The notes beneath the pieces are model-generated. The model was not told where the DNA came from. It ran no database searches and saw only the letters and a list, made by a program, of their open reading frames with translations. From Penicillus capitatus (taxonomy: Eukaryota; Chlorophyta): a DNA stretch of 64,000 bases. Made by a program: the position numbers and the translations under genes. The stretch lies in assembly GCA_965649825.1 (NCBI GenBank), contig OZ287709.1:469080-533079 (forward strand). Reading direction: 5' to 3'. Every line of letters starts with the position of its first letter. Position 1 is the first letter of the stretch. Positions 33,543 to 45,436 of this stretch are shown here, piece after piece.

Positions 33543-35212
33543 TTAAAAAGTTATTGGATCCCCGACTTTGTTGTTGGAACTAAAAGTTCTAATATTGTAA
33601 ATGTCGTTAGTAATTCAGATAAACACATACGCAACGATCGTGGAAAACCGCAGCTTTGTTCTGTTTAAAACATCTTCTTTTATTGTGGGAAACCTTTCGG
33701 ATGTAAGCAATGACTTCTCAATCATTAACAAACTCACCCTACGTTCTAAATGACTATCTTGCAAGCTAATCTAGGATACTCTTTTATAAATATAATCAGA
33801 ACGATCAAGTCCTGTCAAATATGATACCTAACCATATCCAAGCTCGATAAGATGCATGCCCTGTTTTTTGAGCAGTTTAGGGTCAACTTAGATGACGCCT
33901 TATTTCAACTGAGACATCTAAGTGTCTTACCTTTGAAATCTAAGCAGATAGCCTGGACGAGAATCATGTGTCGGTACCAGTTCATATCTATGACAACTAT
34001 TGTATAGAGCTTCATAGTGAATCAACAAGAATTTCTCTCCAGATCATTCATCTTCGGGCTTTCGCAACGTTTAATCGTAAATCATAAAGCAATTTTAACA
34101 CCGTCGTTGACTGGTGTCGTGTTCGTTGGCGCTGAAACGCTCTAACGACGAAGGCATACTGGTTATAAAGACTGTTGTAACAATTGACTGTTCGGACTTT
34201 ATACGCGTCCACTGTCACATCAACGCGTCTCCGTGGCAGCTGCACGAAGGTGGACAGCTGTTCACTGACACTGGCAACTTTCCATAATTCAATTTCTGCC
34301 TTGCGCCTGGCATTCTTTGTTCTGTTGAAATATATATACATCTTTCTACTCTTATAACCCCTGTCACTGTCACAGCATTTCCAATTATATTTCCGACGGT
34401 TGGACGACGTTCAGTGGTCTTTTGTCGGTTGTTTATTACCGGAATAGTTAAATGCATCTTACTCTTTCACTACCATCCAATTCATTACTCCATGCGTGCT
34501 TATAATAATGAAGCAATACTTTCTCATCCTTCACATGGTGCAAGCCTTTACTCTTTAATCAACGCTTTGTATGCTGCGTCTTGTTTTAATGATCCCTCTT
34601 GTCATAGACGCCAACACACTCTAATCCATCAAATTAAAAGCGAACAAGATATTCGCTGAGGAATTAATGTGATTTCCAACTAGTGAGACGACACACTGTC
34701 TATCTCATACTTGGTGTATAAATATATGATAACTGCATTAAGAACTGTGCTAGCCTCACGCTGTGTATCTTATTTAGATAGTACCCTTTCTTTTTGCGCA
34801 GCTCGTGGCGACGTCGAGCCTAAGGTCGATTTATGCTGTCGTCAGATCGTATAAAACGATAAGGAACCTGCACTGTTCTCGCACCAATAGAGATGCCGCA
34901 GCACACGAATTTAAAAATATATGAGCTTACTCACAAAGAAAAAAACTGCTTGCGACGCCGTCAACGCCGATCTCGACGCGCACACGATCACTGTCTGTCC
35001 TTATTCTTTGACAAATTCAGTCAATACCCTCGGCATCTTTCCCAAGTCGCTACTTTCCCATGGCCACAGAATTCATCGCTGTTCATCTCCGTTCCTAGTG
35101 CAACGCTTCCAGTCGCCAGTTCGACAGGCGGGGCGAGGTGACCGTTTGATATAATGCCGAGCGACTTCTTAATTGTCATTATTCCGGTTTTCAGCCAGCT
35201 TTCGGTCTCCTC
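33543..35212. other. AT-rich region without a gene
   Basis: Most of this stretch is strongly AT-rich compared with the rest of the window and shows no convincing frame. The small ORFs at 34048-34659 look random. From about 34790 GC content rises again and short frames on both strands (34893-35141 plus, 35021-35428 minus) appear, but none matches a family. The C2 gene promoter lies at the right end. Confidence 0.5.
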
Positions 35213-36644
35213 ATGCCTCCGGGGCGGCTTGACATCACTGGTATCGAACGTCGAATGGTGGCAGCATTTGCATTGACCGTTTACGGTGCTCGTAGTTCTC
35301 GAAGCAAGTGGTTTGCATAACGCGCAGACCTTTGGTAAATCGTCACGCCGCCTCAATCCTCTCGAGTGCTTGTTTCGTTTACAGGTCGCCAAGATCCCTT
35401 TTTCGTAGCACAACTTGGTCAGCAGCATTTCACCTCGTCGGTCGCATCCGGTCGGATATTGAACGCAAGAGGTGGAGCGAGTTAACTACATCCTGTCCTT
35501 AGATGCGGGAAGAAATCCTCGTTGGAATGCTCGATTCTCCTTCAACGTTGTGAACGAGAACCGCCTCTACTTTAGAGTGCCTTCCTCATTGAATATTCCA
35601 TCCAACGAAGGCGACCCCCTGCCTTCAGATCGTAAATCGGAATGTCATCTCTTCGGACGACGAGTTGGGAACAGCAGAAGTCGATTTAACGACAGTACTA
35701 TCATCTGTGAAAAGGTGGCAATGCGTGTTAATGTCACTCACTTCTAGGTATTCTCTCAAGGAAAAGATGACAAAATCGTGCCAGTGACGACGCGTTCAAA
35801 CAAAACAAAAGGAACACTGTCTTTGATTCTCTCATTCACTCCCCACGGCCAAAGCGGCCCCTTGGTCTTCTCTCTCTGACTCTTCCATTCCTACATCTGT
35901 GTTTGTAGATGGGTGGGCAAGCTTCAAATCCTGGACAAAAAACAAAACCAGCAACTCCAGGATACGGCCTGCAACCAGGTAAGCACATTTTTTTTGAGAA
36001 AGACAGTGTGGATTGTCACGGTAAAGGCGTCGCACCGCAGCCTCAGCCATACCAAACCGTTCCTCCAGCTGGCCAATACCCATCCTCCTATGCTCAAGGA
36101 GGAATACCGAGTGATGACAGATGACCAAGAGATTGCTTTATTGATAGATATCTGTGTGACAAGGTGCACCACCCATGGCCCCGGCTGGTTATCCTCAGCA
36201 GACGCATCCTCCTGGTTATCTTCAGGGCCAGACCCCTCCGCCAGGATATCCGCCAGGACAGCAACAGTATCCGCCAGGACAGCAACAGTATCCGCCAGGA
36301 CAGCAACAGTATCCGCCAGGACAGCAACAGTATCCGACCTATCCTCCAGGGTCGCCGAACTATTCCCAACCAGTGGCATCGCCTGGAATGTATGGTTCGG
36401 CACCCAACTATCCAATGCCGCAAGGAGGACTACCCCCTTCTGGATATCCACAGCAACCACCACCATATCGACCAGGTAAAAGATCGATCGACGCTTCAAG
36501 TACCATTCCTCTGCTTTTGTAGGAATGGGCCAGTATGGAGGATACGCGCCGGCTGCGCCGGCTGGAATGTACTATGCGACGCACAAAGCAGGAAAACATA
36601 AGAAACATGGGAAGAAGGGCAAGAAAGGAAAGAAATGGTTCTGA
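35213..36644 (+). CDS. C2-domain protein with Pro-Gln-Tyr-rich repeat region and Lys/His-rich tail
   Basis: The likely start is ATG at 35213 (MPPGRLDI), but the first splice is not resolved. The C2 domain then reads TVLVVLEASGLHNAQTFG-RQDPFFVAQLG, DAGRNPRWNARFSF, LYFR-IVNRNVISSDDELGTAEVDL and KGTLSLILSF across introns of about 50 nt. It is followed by NPGQKTKPATPGYG, a region of PPGYPPGQQQY repeats and a C-terminus ending GKHKKHGKKGKKGKKWF. C2 domains usually bind membranes in a Ca2+-dependent way; XYPPX-rich regions form flexible sheets seen in plant SRC2 and glycine-rich A3 proteins. One intron (GTGATG to TGTGTGACAAG) lies just before the repeats. A role in stress signalling or membranes is inference. 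Confidence 0.85.
36250..36333 (+). repeat. Four perfect 21-bp coding repeats
   Basis: CCGCCAGGACAGCAACAGTA plus T occurs four times in a row (36250, 36271, 36292, 36313) and encodes the heptapeptide PPGQQQY. The identity at third codon positions points to recent expansion by slippage within the C2 protein's tail. Confidence 0.97.
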
Positions 36645-36915
36645 AGCGTCACGAAGTGCTTCTTAACGTGATTTACTCGAGTTGAAATTCTGGTTTGGAA
36701 TCAATCTAACGCAATGTCTCCTGAGCTAACAGGACCTATCTATCTCATTTATGCCTTTATTTGATGAATTCGATGTTCCATATCCAGTAACACTTTTCCG
36801 TAAAAAGCAACTCGCAGATTCGCACATCAAGAGTGCACGAGAATTACAATACACTCGACATGCGTGTTACTGGAATGTTTGGAAAAAATGACAAGACAAG
36901 AAGATTGTGAAGCAA

Positions 36916-38119
36916 TCAGTGTTGAGCATCTTGTGCTTTTTGTATCACTGTTCGTTTCTCTGCTGCCTGCTTCGTAAGCTCAACGATCCTATCCCTCACT
37001 TCTTTTCGTTCCAATGCAGGACTGTCAACAGAAGCGTGACATCAAGAGATCGACCAAGAACTGTCTCACCTAGAGAAAGGAACGCGGCATATGAAGGATG
37101 GAAGGCCACTCCGTGTGCAGATAAAATCGACTCCAAGTCGATCGACACGTTTCAGTTCGGCACTGTCGACTTCGAATCCTGTCATGGCCTCAACGATCGC
37201 TTTGTTCGATTCCAAATGATCGACATTCATGTGGCGACATATCGGGATTTGAAAAGGTGCTACAGGATCAGGCACGGCATTCAGAAACTCATCTCCAGTT
37301 GCCTGATCAGACAGTGGCGAACATGAGATACGAGAACGGACTAACATACTGTTCCTGTTCTGGCAACATTGGTGAGAGTGGCGGAGAAACGCGCCATGAC
37401 AATGGTTTGCATCTTGAACCAATGGAAATCTCCAAAATCAACGTAGATGGCATCCGGGTGTTTCTTCAGGAACGCCTCACGCAATCGCTCCTTTTCGGCC
37501 TCAAATAGCTCAATGTTCCCAATCAATGCCACTCGAGGCTCTCGCAGGCTCTGTAGTCGCACACTCCACATTTGAACAGAGAAGCAACTATCCCCTAGTG
37601 GGGATCGTCACCAAATTCTCTGTTTCTGGAATGAGAAGCGAGGCTCGCGAGTCGTTTTTCAAAGCACGAGTGTGTGCTGCTAGATCGGATAAGCAGAAGA
37701 TTGGCTTGCCGTCTTCATCTGCCGCGTAATTCACAACAGAACCCACAGGAAATCCTTCGGATGCTTTGTCTTGTGTAAGAACGGAGAGGACGCCGACCCT
37801 GAACAAAACAATCTCTGTCTGCCTTCTATCCACGCCAACAAAAGACGCAAACTTTGAATTCTGGGCAAAACTTCGTGTAAGTTCAGGTATTGTGAGTTTG
37901 GCAACATTCTTTTGCTTTTCGTTGAACTCTTGCCACAGATCTGACAATGTCGCATCGGACGTCGCTCCTGCCGACATGATGATAACGCCGAGCCTTGAAG
38001 TTGTGTTTACCTTCAACGGCGTTCGTTGCCATGAGACGCGTCTTCGGAAACGGACAACTTCGACGGAGCAGTGGAGAAAAGGGCCGCGAAAGTGTGCACG
38101 CCTGCTGTGCAGCATGCAT
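36916..38119 (-). CDS. PPOX-like flavin/haem-binding protein with DUF2470 (HugZ/GluTR-binding-protein type), about 300 aa
   Basis: ATG at 38119 opens a transit peptide (MHAAQQACTLSRPFSPLLRR). Introns of about 44-60 nt join it to ATSDATLSDLWQEF and RSFAQNSK-VGVLSVLTQD, then the split-barrel core FPVGSVVNYAADEDG, IFCLSDLAAHTRALKNDSRASL, REPRVALIGNIELF and HPDAIYVDFGDFHWFKM. The DUF2470 part shows HMNVDHLESN and VDRLGVDFI, and the last exon gives PALERKEVRDRIVELTKQA before the stop at 36916. Relatives in plants bind glutamyl-tRNA reductase or haem in plastids. Which branch this belongs to is not resolved. Confidence 0.85.
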
Positions 38120-38758
38120 AAGTGGACAAGAGTGTCGAATCAAAACCTTAAATGACACAGGCGCAGCAGAAAGACATGAAGGAAGTGTCATTTAGATCGC
38201 TACGTTCGCACACAAGCTTCGCATGCTGCTATGCATGCATTCATTTAAGAAGACATGATGAGAATTAGACGGGAAAACAAAGGACATCTCGATCAGCTGA
38301 AACTAAGGATAGAGGTAGATATCATGGAAGTAAGTCTTTTATGTTAGAAGAGCTTGGCATTTGTCTGCCAATTCGTCCTAACAGTAACTCTGCGATTCTG
38401 TTTAAAAGGCACAATGGTGGATCGGATAAGATCGGAAGGATATTCAGGGAACGTGGGTGACGCGCAATGAATCAGTTGCTGCTCAGAATGGCGCGGGACA
38501 GACTACCAGTCGTCGAGCCCAATGAACATTTGGCCGACTGCCAATCTATTCGTCTCGACGCTCCTTTTTCGTACGCGTCATAGGAGAGATATCGCAGTCA
38601 GCGAAGCGTTTCGTGGCCTTAATTCAATGGATAAATCATGACTCTCATTTTGCATAGGCGCGATTCTGTCAGTCTCTCGCCGACCTGTCCACACCGCTTC
38701 GACGTTGGCACTGTTCCTCAACGCGACCTGTCTACACAACACGCCATTCTCCGGCGGA
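38120..38758. other. Intergenic region between divergent PPOX and kinesin genes
   Basis: Both flanking genes start outward, so both promoters should lie here. No frame looks coding. The palindrome-rich GCATGCTGCTATGCATGCATTC occurs near 38222, but no defined element is recognisable. Confidence 0.45.
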
Positions 38759-41700
38759 ATGGAAGAAGAGAACATCAGGTATTGGTTAACGCGACATCTC
38801 CCTTATGGCAACACAACGCCGCCGACTCTCGCATTCAATACGCACTTGTGTCTTTTTCGCAGCGTGAGTGTCCGAGTGCGGCCGTTGAACGAGCGCGAAA
38901 ATGATGAAAAGTTTGCCTGGAACTCGGACGGAACGACGATCTGGCCCGAGGGGCGATCCAATACGCGTTTCACGGTTGATCGCGTGTTTGGTCCCGCTTC
39001 GACGACCAGCGAGATTTACGAGGCTTATATCCGATCGTTGATCGAGAAGGTCGTCTTGGGGATCAATGCGACCTTCTTTGCGTACGGCCAGACGAGTTCC
39101 GGAAAGACTTATACGATTCAGGGCACCGACGCCGCAGATGGCGTCATCAAATTGGCCGTACATGACGTCTTCGATCTTATTCGCGGCAACGACGCGAGAG
39201 AGTTTCTATGTAGAGCATCTTATATTGAGGTGAGGTTGCTTCTTTAACGCTTCTCCCTGTTCACGACTGTCCTTTAGATCTATAATGAGGATGTCAATGA
39301 CTTGCTCTGTGCAGAAAACACAAGACTGCCATTGCACGAGGCTAAAGATGGCGATGTTTACGTTGGCGGCGTGACAGAAGAGATTGTGGATAATCCTCAA
39401 GCTGTTATGAATCTCCTGCAGCAGGGAGAAGAGAATCGCCACATCGGAGCGACGAAAATGAATGAGCGCAGCAGTAGATCTCACACAATTTTCAGAATGG
39501 TAATCACAGGACGACGGACGATGTCACACACGTATCACATTGTTGTGATTAGATCGTCGAGAGCAGAACTCTCAATCGTGAGGCAGAAGACAGCGATGAC
39601 GCTATCTGGGTATCGACACTCAATCTAGTCGACTTGGCTGGCTCAGAGCGCATTTCCAAGACGGGTCTCGAGCAACGATGAATGCTAGTGACCTACAATT
39701 GAGAATGTGGTTTTAGGTGCCGAGGGTTTAAGGATGAAGGAAGGAACAGCAATCAATAAGAGTTTGTTGAATTTGGGTATTGTGATCAATCAGCTGGCAC
39801 ATAAATCGAGTGTGGTTTCATATCGGGACAGCAAGCTCACCAGAATCCTCCAGCGTTCTTTGGGAGGCAATGCCAAGACAGTCATCCTTTGCAACATCAC
39901 ACCAGCTGCTTGTCATCTGGAAGAAAGCTCAAATACACTTCGATTTGGCTGCAGAGCCAAGAAAGTAGTGAATACAGCATGCGTGAATGAGGTCATTTCA
40001 GATGCTGCTCTGCTAAAACGCCAAGCGAAAGAGATCGAGCAGCTGAAGAAACGTCTGGCAGAGAGCGGGTGCGTAGCGCATCCATACAGCACAGTGTGCA
40101 GGATCTCTCATTTCTCTAGGAATCCGGATATAGCCTTCGAGATCAGTCAGATGCGTGCTGCTTTGCTGAGGAGTGAGCACGAGAAAGAGCTGATGCAGAT
40201 CAAGTTGGACGAGGAGAAGGCAAAAAAAGAAAAAGCCGAGAGGCAGGTTCAAGTGGCGACGCAGCTGATGTTCAGTCAGGAACAGGAGTTGATGTTCTTG
40301 CAAGACAGAGCAAAGAGAAGGGACACGTGGTGTCCAGGAGAGGCAACCCAGAGTTCCATTCTTCGCTTGAAAGAACAGAAAGATTCCTTTATGTCCGCTG
40401 CAAAGGAGCCAGGTTTCTCGACGCCTCCTTCGGCCAAGAGACATGCAAAGATGGGCCCTTCATCATCACGATGTACAACGGAGCCTGTCGAGACCGAAGC
40501 TTCAGATATGAAGCGCATGTCGACCGAAGATGTTCGCCAGTTGGTGAGAGATTTGATTGATGAAAAGACAGAGGTGCAAAGGAAGCTCGATGCCGCCCTG
40601 GAAGGTACAAAACAGAAAACAGTACACATCGAATCCCTGGAGGCAGATTTAAAAGCCGCATACAGAGCAAAGAGGTCTTTGATTCCAGTGACGGAGATGA
40701 AGGATGAAGGGACGGAACGCGAATGCGATGTACTTCGTGTCAAACTCGCTGCGATGCGTTTGAGAAACCGAGAGCTGTTGATGGAGACAGAGATCTCAAT
40801 GATGTTCCTGAAGAAGCTCATTCTTCAGCAGAAACAAAAGAAAGAGACAGCTCTCGGTGAAAGCGCTGCCGTACCCATCGTCAAGACAGATTCGATGGGG
40901 AATGCTGGAGGCCTGTGTCCGAGAAAGCATCTTCCTGTGGACCCATCACATGAGGAGCAGTCCAGCAGAACAGAAGTGATGGGACAAGAAATGCAAACGG
41001 AACTGGTCTCTGCACAGAATCAAATAGAGAAACTGGAGCGCGCAAGAGAGATCTTGGAGAGCTCTGTCGTCCAGCTGGAGATCCAGAATAGCTCCAAGAA
41101 GAGTAAGCCTTTATCACAAGATACATCAAAATGCCAGAACGCTGGGTTCTTAGATGAATGTGATGGCCTGAGAGTTGAGCTTCGGGAATCTGAGAAAGGG
41201 CAAGAGGCATTGAAACGTCATTTCGAGCAAGAGATCTCTGCCCTTAAATCTCATTATGGTGGAAAGACGACTGAGACTGACAGGCTCAAGAAAGAGCTAG
41301 AGAAGCTTACGGTGGTGCATTCAGAGACTTTGGTGCAGCTGGAGAGCATAAAAGAACAGTTGAATAATACAAGGCGATCGAGGGACCAGCAGGAGAATGC
41401 GATACATGTGCGCGTAACAGAAGTGCAAGAAGAGGCAGAGTTCCGAGTGCATGAGATATCTGTTCACAAAGAGCTTCTCGCAGCCGAAAACAGAGAGCTG
41501 CGAAAATGTCTCGATGAAAAGGAGGATGAGTATCTGCAAATGAAGGTGGAATTCGAGAGCACGAAAAAAGAGAAGGAGGACATAGAGGTGTCCGGGAAGG
41601 AACAGAAGGCACAACTCAGAAAGCATCAGCAGGTAAACCATCTTCGAGCAAGGAGTCGTGCTTACCCTTGTCGAACGTTAATTCAGCAAATCGAGAAGGA

Positions 41701-42711
41701 GTTAGAGATCACCCAACTATCTCTATCGCATTTCGAAGACAAGTTCACCAGAAAGTGCCAAGAAGAACAAAGGCTCACTCAAGAGGTTTCTGCGCTGGAG
41801 CGCGAGTTGCAGAACATGAAAAATGAGATGGAATCGCTTCAGCAATCTGCCAATCTTCAATCTGCCGAGAATGAAGATCAGCGTGTACAAGAGATGCATG
41901 TAACACCATCATCTGTAATTCAGCTCCATACCGAGTTCTGTTCAGATTTTGCAGAAAAAGTGTGACGCTCAGGCTCAAGAACTGTCAGATCTGCGAAATC
42001 AAGTTTCGCGACTCTCTTCTCTCAGGAGCAGAAGACCACAAGAAGAATCGGAAGAGTTGAAGAAGGCAAAGGCAGATGCTGCAGAACAGAAGGAGCAGTT
42101 CGAAACTGCCAGATCTCATTTGGATGATGTTTTGCATGAATTGGGAGCCGTTCGGCTGGAAATGGAAGAGTGGAAGAAAATGGTGAATACAACACGTAAT
42201 GTCGAGGAATGGGTGAAATCCCTATCATCGTTCATTTATAAACTGAAAGTCGAATCCAATCAGCTCTTGGCAGATTTCGACGAGGAAGAGAACCACATCC
42301 CAACTAAGCTCAAGACGGAAGCTGCATCTCATCAAGCGATCACAGAATTGACGGAGAAGCTCAGAAACTCGAAGAGAGAGCAGATGCAACTCTATGGCGT
42401 GTTGAAAGTTTTGAAGAAAGATGTCGAGAAGGCAGAATGGCAACCAGAGAAATTCGATGAGCTATTGGCGAACAGCAGAAAAGAGTATAGTCACGCTTAC
42501 CTAAAGGGAAAGACACAAGTATGTCTGCGAGATAAGTCAATAGACGGTGTGTACATTGACGCTGTGTCTTTAGAGACTCGAATTGCAGCTGCAAGAAAAA
42601 ACGAAAAGGATCTCTGAGCTCGAACAACATCTGCGAGATCTGAAAAAACAGTTCCCTCCAGAGATGCCCAAAATCGACTTGAACAAACCTCCTCCAGCCG
42701 ATCTGGCATGA
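38759..42711 (+). CDS. Kinesin motor protein with long coiled coil, kinesin-7 (CENP-E)-like
   Basis: The first exon is 20 nt (MEEENIS across the splice), followed by an 84-nt intron, then VSVRVRPLNERE. The motor head carries FAYGQTSSGKT (P-loop), NERSSRSHTIFRM (switch I) and LVDLAGSERISKTG joined to GLRMKEGTAINKSLLNLG (switch II), then RDSKLTRILQRSLGGNAKT and CNITPA. From about residue 350 to the end the protein is almost all coiled coil. The last exon, after a 54-nt intron, ends FPPEMPKIDLNKPPPADLA at 42711. Total length is about 1200 aa, so it is a large mitotic-type kinesin. The N-terminal motor and long stalk suggest kinesin-7, but a tree is needed. Confidence 0.93.
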
Positions 42712-43613
42712 AAAGGCTCCCAGCTGCTGTGCGTTTGAAACGAATACGCGCGAACAATGAGTTAAAACCAAGTTACTACATGGTGCTGCTGTCGTACAGT
42801 ATTTAAAGAAGAAGGTTTTGTGAATAAGAGTCAAGTCTCCTCCGGCGTGCTGCATTCGAGTCACAATGCTGCCACGGCTGGTTTGTGTGGTATAGGAACG
42901 TCGTCATATCACCATCTCTTTGCTCATAAACAGCAAATGAGCCACGGATGTCGGGACACAGGCGGCGGCGGCGGCGGCTCGACATTAAGTGCCAACCGAT
43001 TCAGACTGTATGTCAACCTACGAACTGCATAATGAAAGAAAGAATGTGATTCTTCTATTTGGCTGCATACCAATCCTGCAATATTATCATCTCATTGCAT
43101 GCTTCGCATGAGCGAGTGCCATTCGTCAGCAAATGTCCGATCACTCAGAGGAAGAGGGTGTGCGATAATGCGGAAGTGCCTTTTGCTATTTTGGTGTTAT
43201 GGATCCGGGTAATCTGCCATCCGCCGATTCGTGAATTTCTCAAAGCTCCCAGTAAGTTTCAAGAGGTAACTGCACCGTCCCTTAACTATCTATCTTCTAG
43301 AGACCCTATATCGTTATTTCTCTCACCCCTGGTTGTGATTCGTGTATGTCTCGGTCTTCGTTGGCTTATACCTCTGAATACATGTACAAATTAAAAAGCA
43401 ACGTTCGTCACGTATCTGGAGGCCAGTCACGTAAGCCGACGACAAGCTTACGTGGACACGATCTTTACCATCGGTAAGAGAAGGTGTACTCAAACTAGCT
43501 TCTTAGAAGACAGGTCACAAAATGGCATTTAGCCGCGCATTCTACGAATGCGCTGGGTGTAGATGCAAAGGTCAGCGTCTTTCGCTGCACGCGTACATGT
43601 TGTGTTTCATGTC
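42712..43613. other. Intergenic region with a short GGC run
   Basis: No coding frame stands out on either strand. A run of six GGC triplets occurs near 42961-42978. The rest is unremarkable and should include the kinesin 3' end and the promoter of the small gene that follows. Confidence 0.45.
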
Positions 43614-44012
43614 ATGTCAACTCCTCTGCTAAAGAAACAGCTTCGCACGCTCTTTGCTCGAAAGAAACGTCTCGAAGCTCAGAGGGCGGAGGACGCCAAA
43701 GAAACTCTTGTCTCTCAACCCACCGCCGACGTCCCGCCAAAGAAGCTTCGAGACAAACAACGAGCGGCACACTACAAACGCAACCTCTCATACTTTCAGA
43801 CGTCAGAGCAGAAGACAGACGACCTCGACGACGCTCTGAACAAAGCGAGATAGAGAGACGAAAGGACGCGTCCTGACTGATCTTATGTCTCTACCTAGGC
43901 CGTCGCGACACTGAAGGACACGACAGCGATCGTCAAGCGCCGTAGACTTGAACTCGCGTCGCACGACGACGACGATTCAGAGAAGAATTTTGATCAAGAG
44001 CGCCTTCGATGA
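43614..44012 (+). CDS. Small basic protein of unknown function, 114 aa
   Basis: Exons 43614-43844 and 43899-44012 are joined by a 54-nt intron with a GC donor (GCGAGA to ACCTAG), which keeps the frame for 115 codons. The protein starts MSTPLLKKQLRTLFARKK and is Lys/Arg/Glu-rich and helical in character (KLRDKQRAAHYKRNLSYF, VATLKDTTAIVKRRRLEL). It ends with an acidic run, DDDD. I do not recognise it. Its stop codon overlaps the start of the ABCI10-like gene (ATGA), which is unusual for a nuclear gene pair and means either a very tight arrangement or a misread last exon. A different reading of exon 2 would lengthen the C-terminus. Confidence 0.55.
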
Positions 44013-44986
44013 TGCGGATATCGCGATCCTGTCATCGGCTAAGCGCACCGGCTCCGCAGTGCCCCGCCCGTCAGAGATACCCCCAGTCCGTGCGTTTGGG
44101 CACGAGTCGATCGCATGCAACTGACCCCAATCTCGTCTACGAGACATTTCGCAAAATTCTCTTCTCGGATCCGAAGACAATTCAACGTTCTTCGGGTGCT
44201 CACTTGAGACTGCGGAAAATCTGTTACCACCCACCCAGTGCCGACGCCCCTCTTCTGCAAGATGTCGATATGGATCTTGACAGCCATCAGATGGGACTCA
44301 TCTATGGCAAGAGTGGAACTGGCAAGACCACGCTCTTGCAAGTGATCACCGGTCTCACCCAGCCGACCTCCGGGACGGTCTCCGTTTCCAAGGATCCCAC
44401 ATCGCTAGGTACTCACCCGTAATGAGAGTGTCCGACCCTTGCTGAAGGTTGGCTGTAGTGGGGATGTCTTCGGAGACAAGGCTGGCGCAGGTGGGAATGG
44501 TTTTTCAGTTTCCCGAACGACACTTTCTCGGTCACACCATTCGTTCTGAGCTGACGTTCGGTTGGGCTCGGACGCTCTCGGCATACCAGCTCAATATCCA
44601 ACGCGTGAAATCTGCCTTGATCAGTGTCGGACTGACCACGTTCGACTTGGAAATGCCAACGTCAAATTTGAGTGACGGATTCAAACGCCGTCTCGCCCTT
44701 GCTGTCCAACTCGTTCGCCAGCCCACCGTTTTGCTTCTCGATGAGCCATTGGCTGGATTAGACTGGAAAGTGCGTCTCTCCTCCTGTCTCGTGTACACGA
44801 TGCATGCGTTTGTGTGACTAGGCGCGAGCAGACATGGTCGAAACGCTGAAGAAGCTTAAAGAGAAATGCACAATCCTTGTCGTTTCACATGATTTGCAAG
44901 AGGTTTCCGCTCTGGTGGATCGGGCATGGAGAATGCTCCCAGGCGGGAGACTTGATGCAGTGGATTGGCCACTCAGAGTGCGTTGA
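44009..44986 (+). CDS. ABCI10-like ABC transporter ATP-binding protein (ECF type) with plastid leader, 291 aa
   Basis: The protein is an ATPase subunit of an energy-coupling-factor-type importer in the plastid envelope. ATG at 44009 opens a Ser/Arg/Pro-rich leader (MMRISRSCHRLSAPAPQC). Introns of 50 and 52 nt leave 292 codons. Motifs: Walker A GKSGTGKTTLL, Q-loop region FQFPERHFLGHT, the unusual signature LSDGFKRRLALAVQL, Walker B TVLLLDEPLAGLDW and H-loop VVSHDLQEV. The LSDG/LSGGxKRR form and LAGLDWKAR are characteristic of plant and cyanobacterial ABCI10 relatives. The 5' end overlaps the stop of the small gene; the 3' end overlaps the mL29 gene on the other strand by 14 bp. Confidence 0.9.
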
Positions 44987-45356
44987 TGCGACGTTTCATC
45001 TCTAGTCTTCGTTGAGGATTTGGATCTGCCAGAGCTCTCTCTGTCAAGACAAACTTAATACGACACATCGATTTCTTGACATTTCGGTAACGCCCCCGTT
45101 CAGGAACTTTCTCGCCGAGTGCCTTGTATCGGAGAAATTCAGATTTGAGCATGAGCTTTTCTTTTAGCAAGACAAACCAAAGCTTGTGAAGATCATCCCA
45201 CGACTTCAACCGTAGCTGGGCTGCCGACCAACCGTTTCCTGCGTCTGGCGCCGCGCCTTTGAGAGCTTTTAAATCGACGAATTCTCTAAGGTCTTTGCAG
45301 TACGCGGAAGTTACAAAGCGCCGCGTCGTGAATGCCAAAGCCAGACGAGCGATCAT
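44973..45356 (-). CDS. Mitochondrial large-subunit ribosomal protein uL29m (MRPL47 type), 127 aa
   Basis: This is an intronless frame with ATG at 45356. The first about 18 residues (MIARLALAFTTRRFVTSAY) form a mitochondrial presequence. The conserved core reads WSAAQLRLKSWDDLHKLWFVLLKEK and, later, VKKSMCRIKFVLTERA, the signature of the MRP-L47/uL29m family. The stop codon lies inside the last exon of the convergent ABCI10-like gene. Its start is 80 bp from that of the CELF-like gene, so the two probably share a bidirectional promoter. Confidence 0.93.
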   Translation of the reverse strand: MIARLALAFTTRRFVTSAYCKDLREFVDLKALKGAAPDAGNGWSAAQLRLKSWDDLHKLWFVLLKEKLMLKSEFLRYKALGEKVPERGRYRNVKKSMCRIKFVLTERALADPNPQRRLEMKRRINAL

Positions 45357-45436
45357 CTTGTATTTTATTAATCTAAAAAAAGACCGGGGTCATTAGTCGC
45401 GCTGCACGGCTGTTTGGGTGTTCAGTGGTGTGAAGG

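Noticed and set aside
34893-35428. Cys-containing minus-strand ORF (CALCK, CKCCHH) as a zinc-finger gene
   Set aside because: It overlaps the well-supported first exons of the C2 gene on the plus strand, and the Cys spacing fits no known finger.
42961-42980. GGC triplet run as a coding Gly repeat
   Set aside because: It is a short microsatellite with no supported gene around it.
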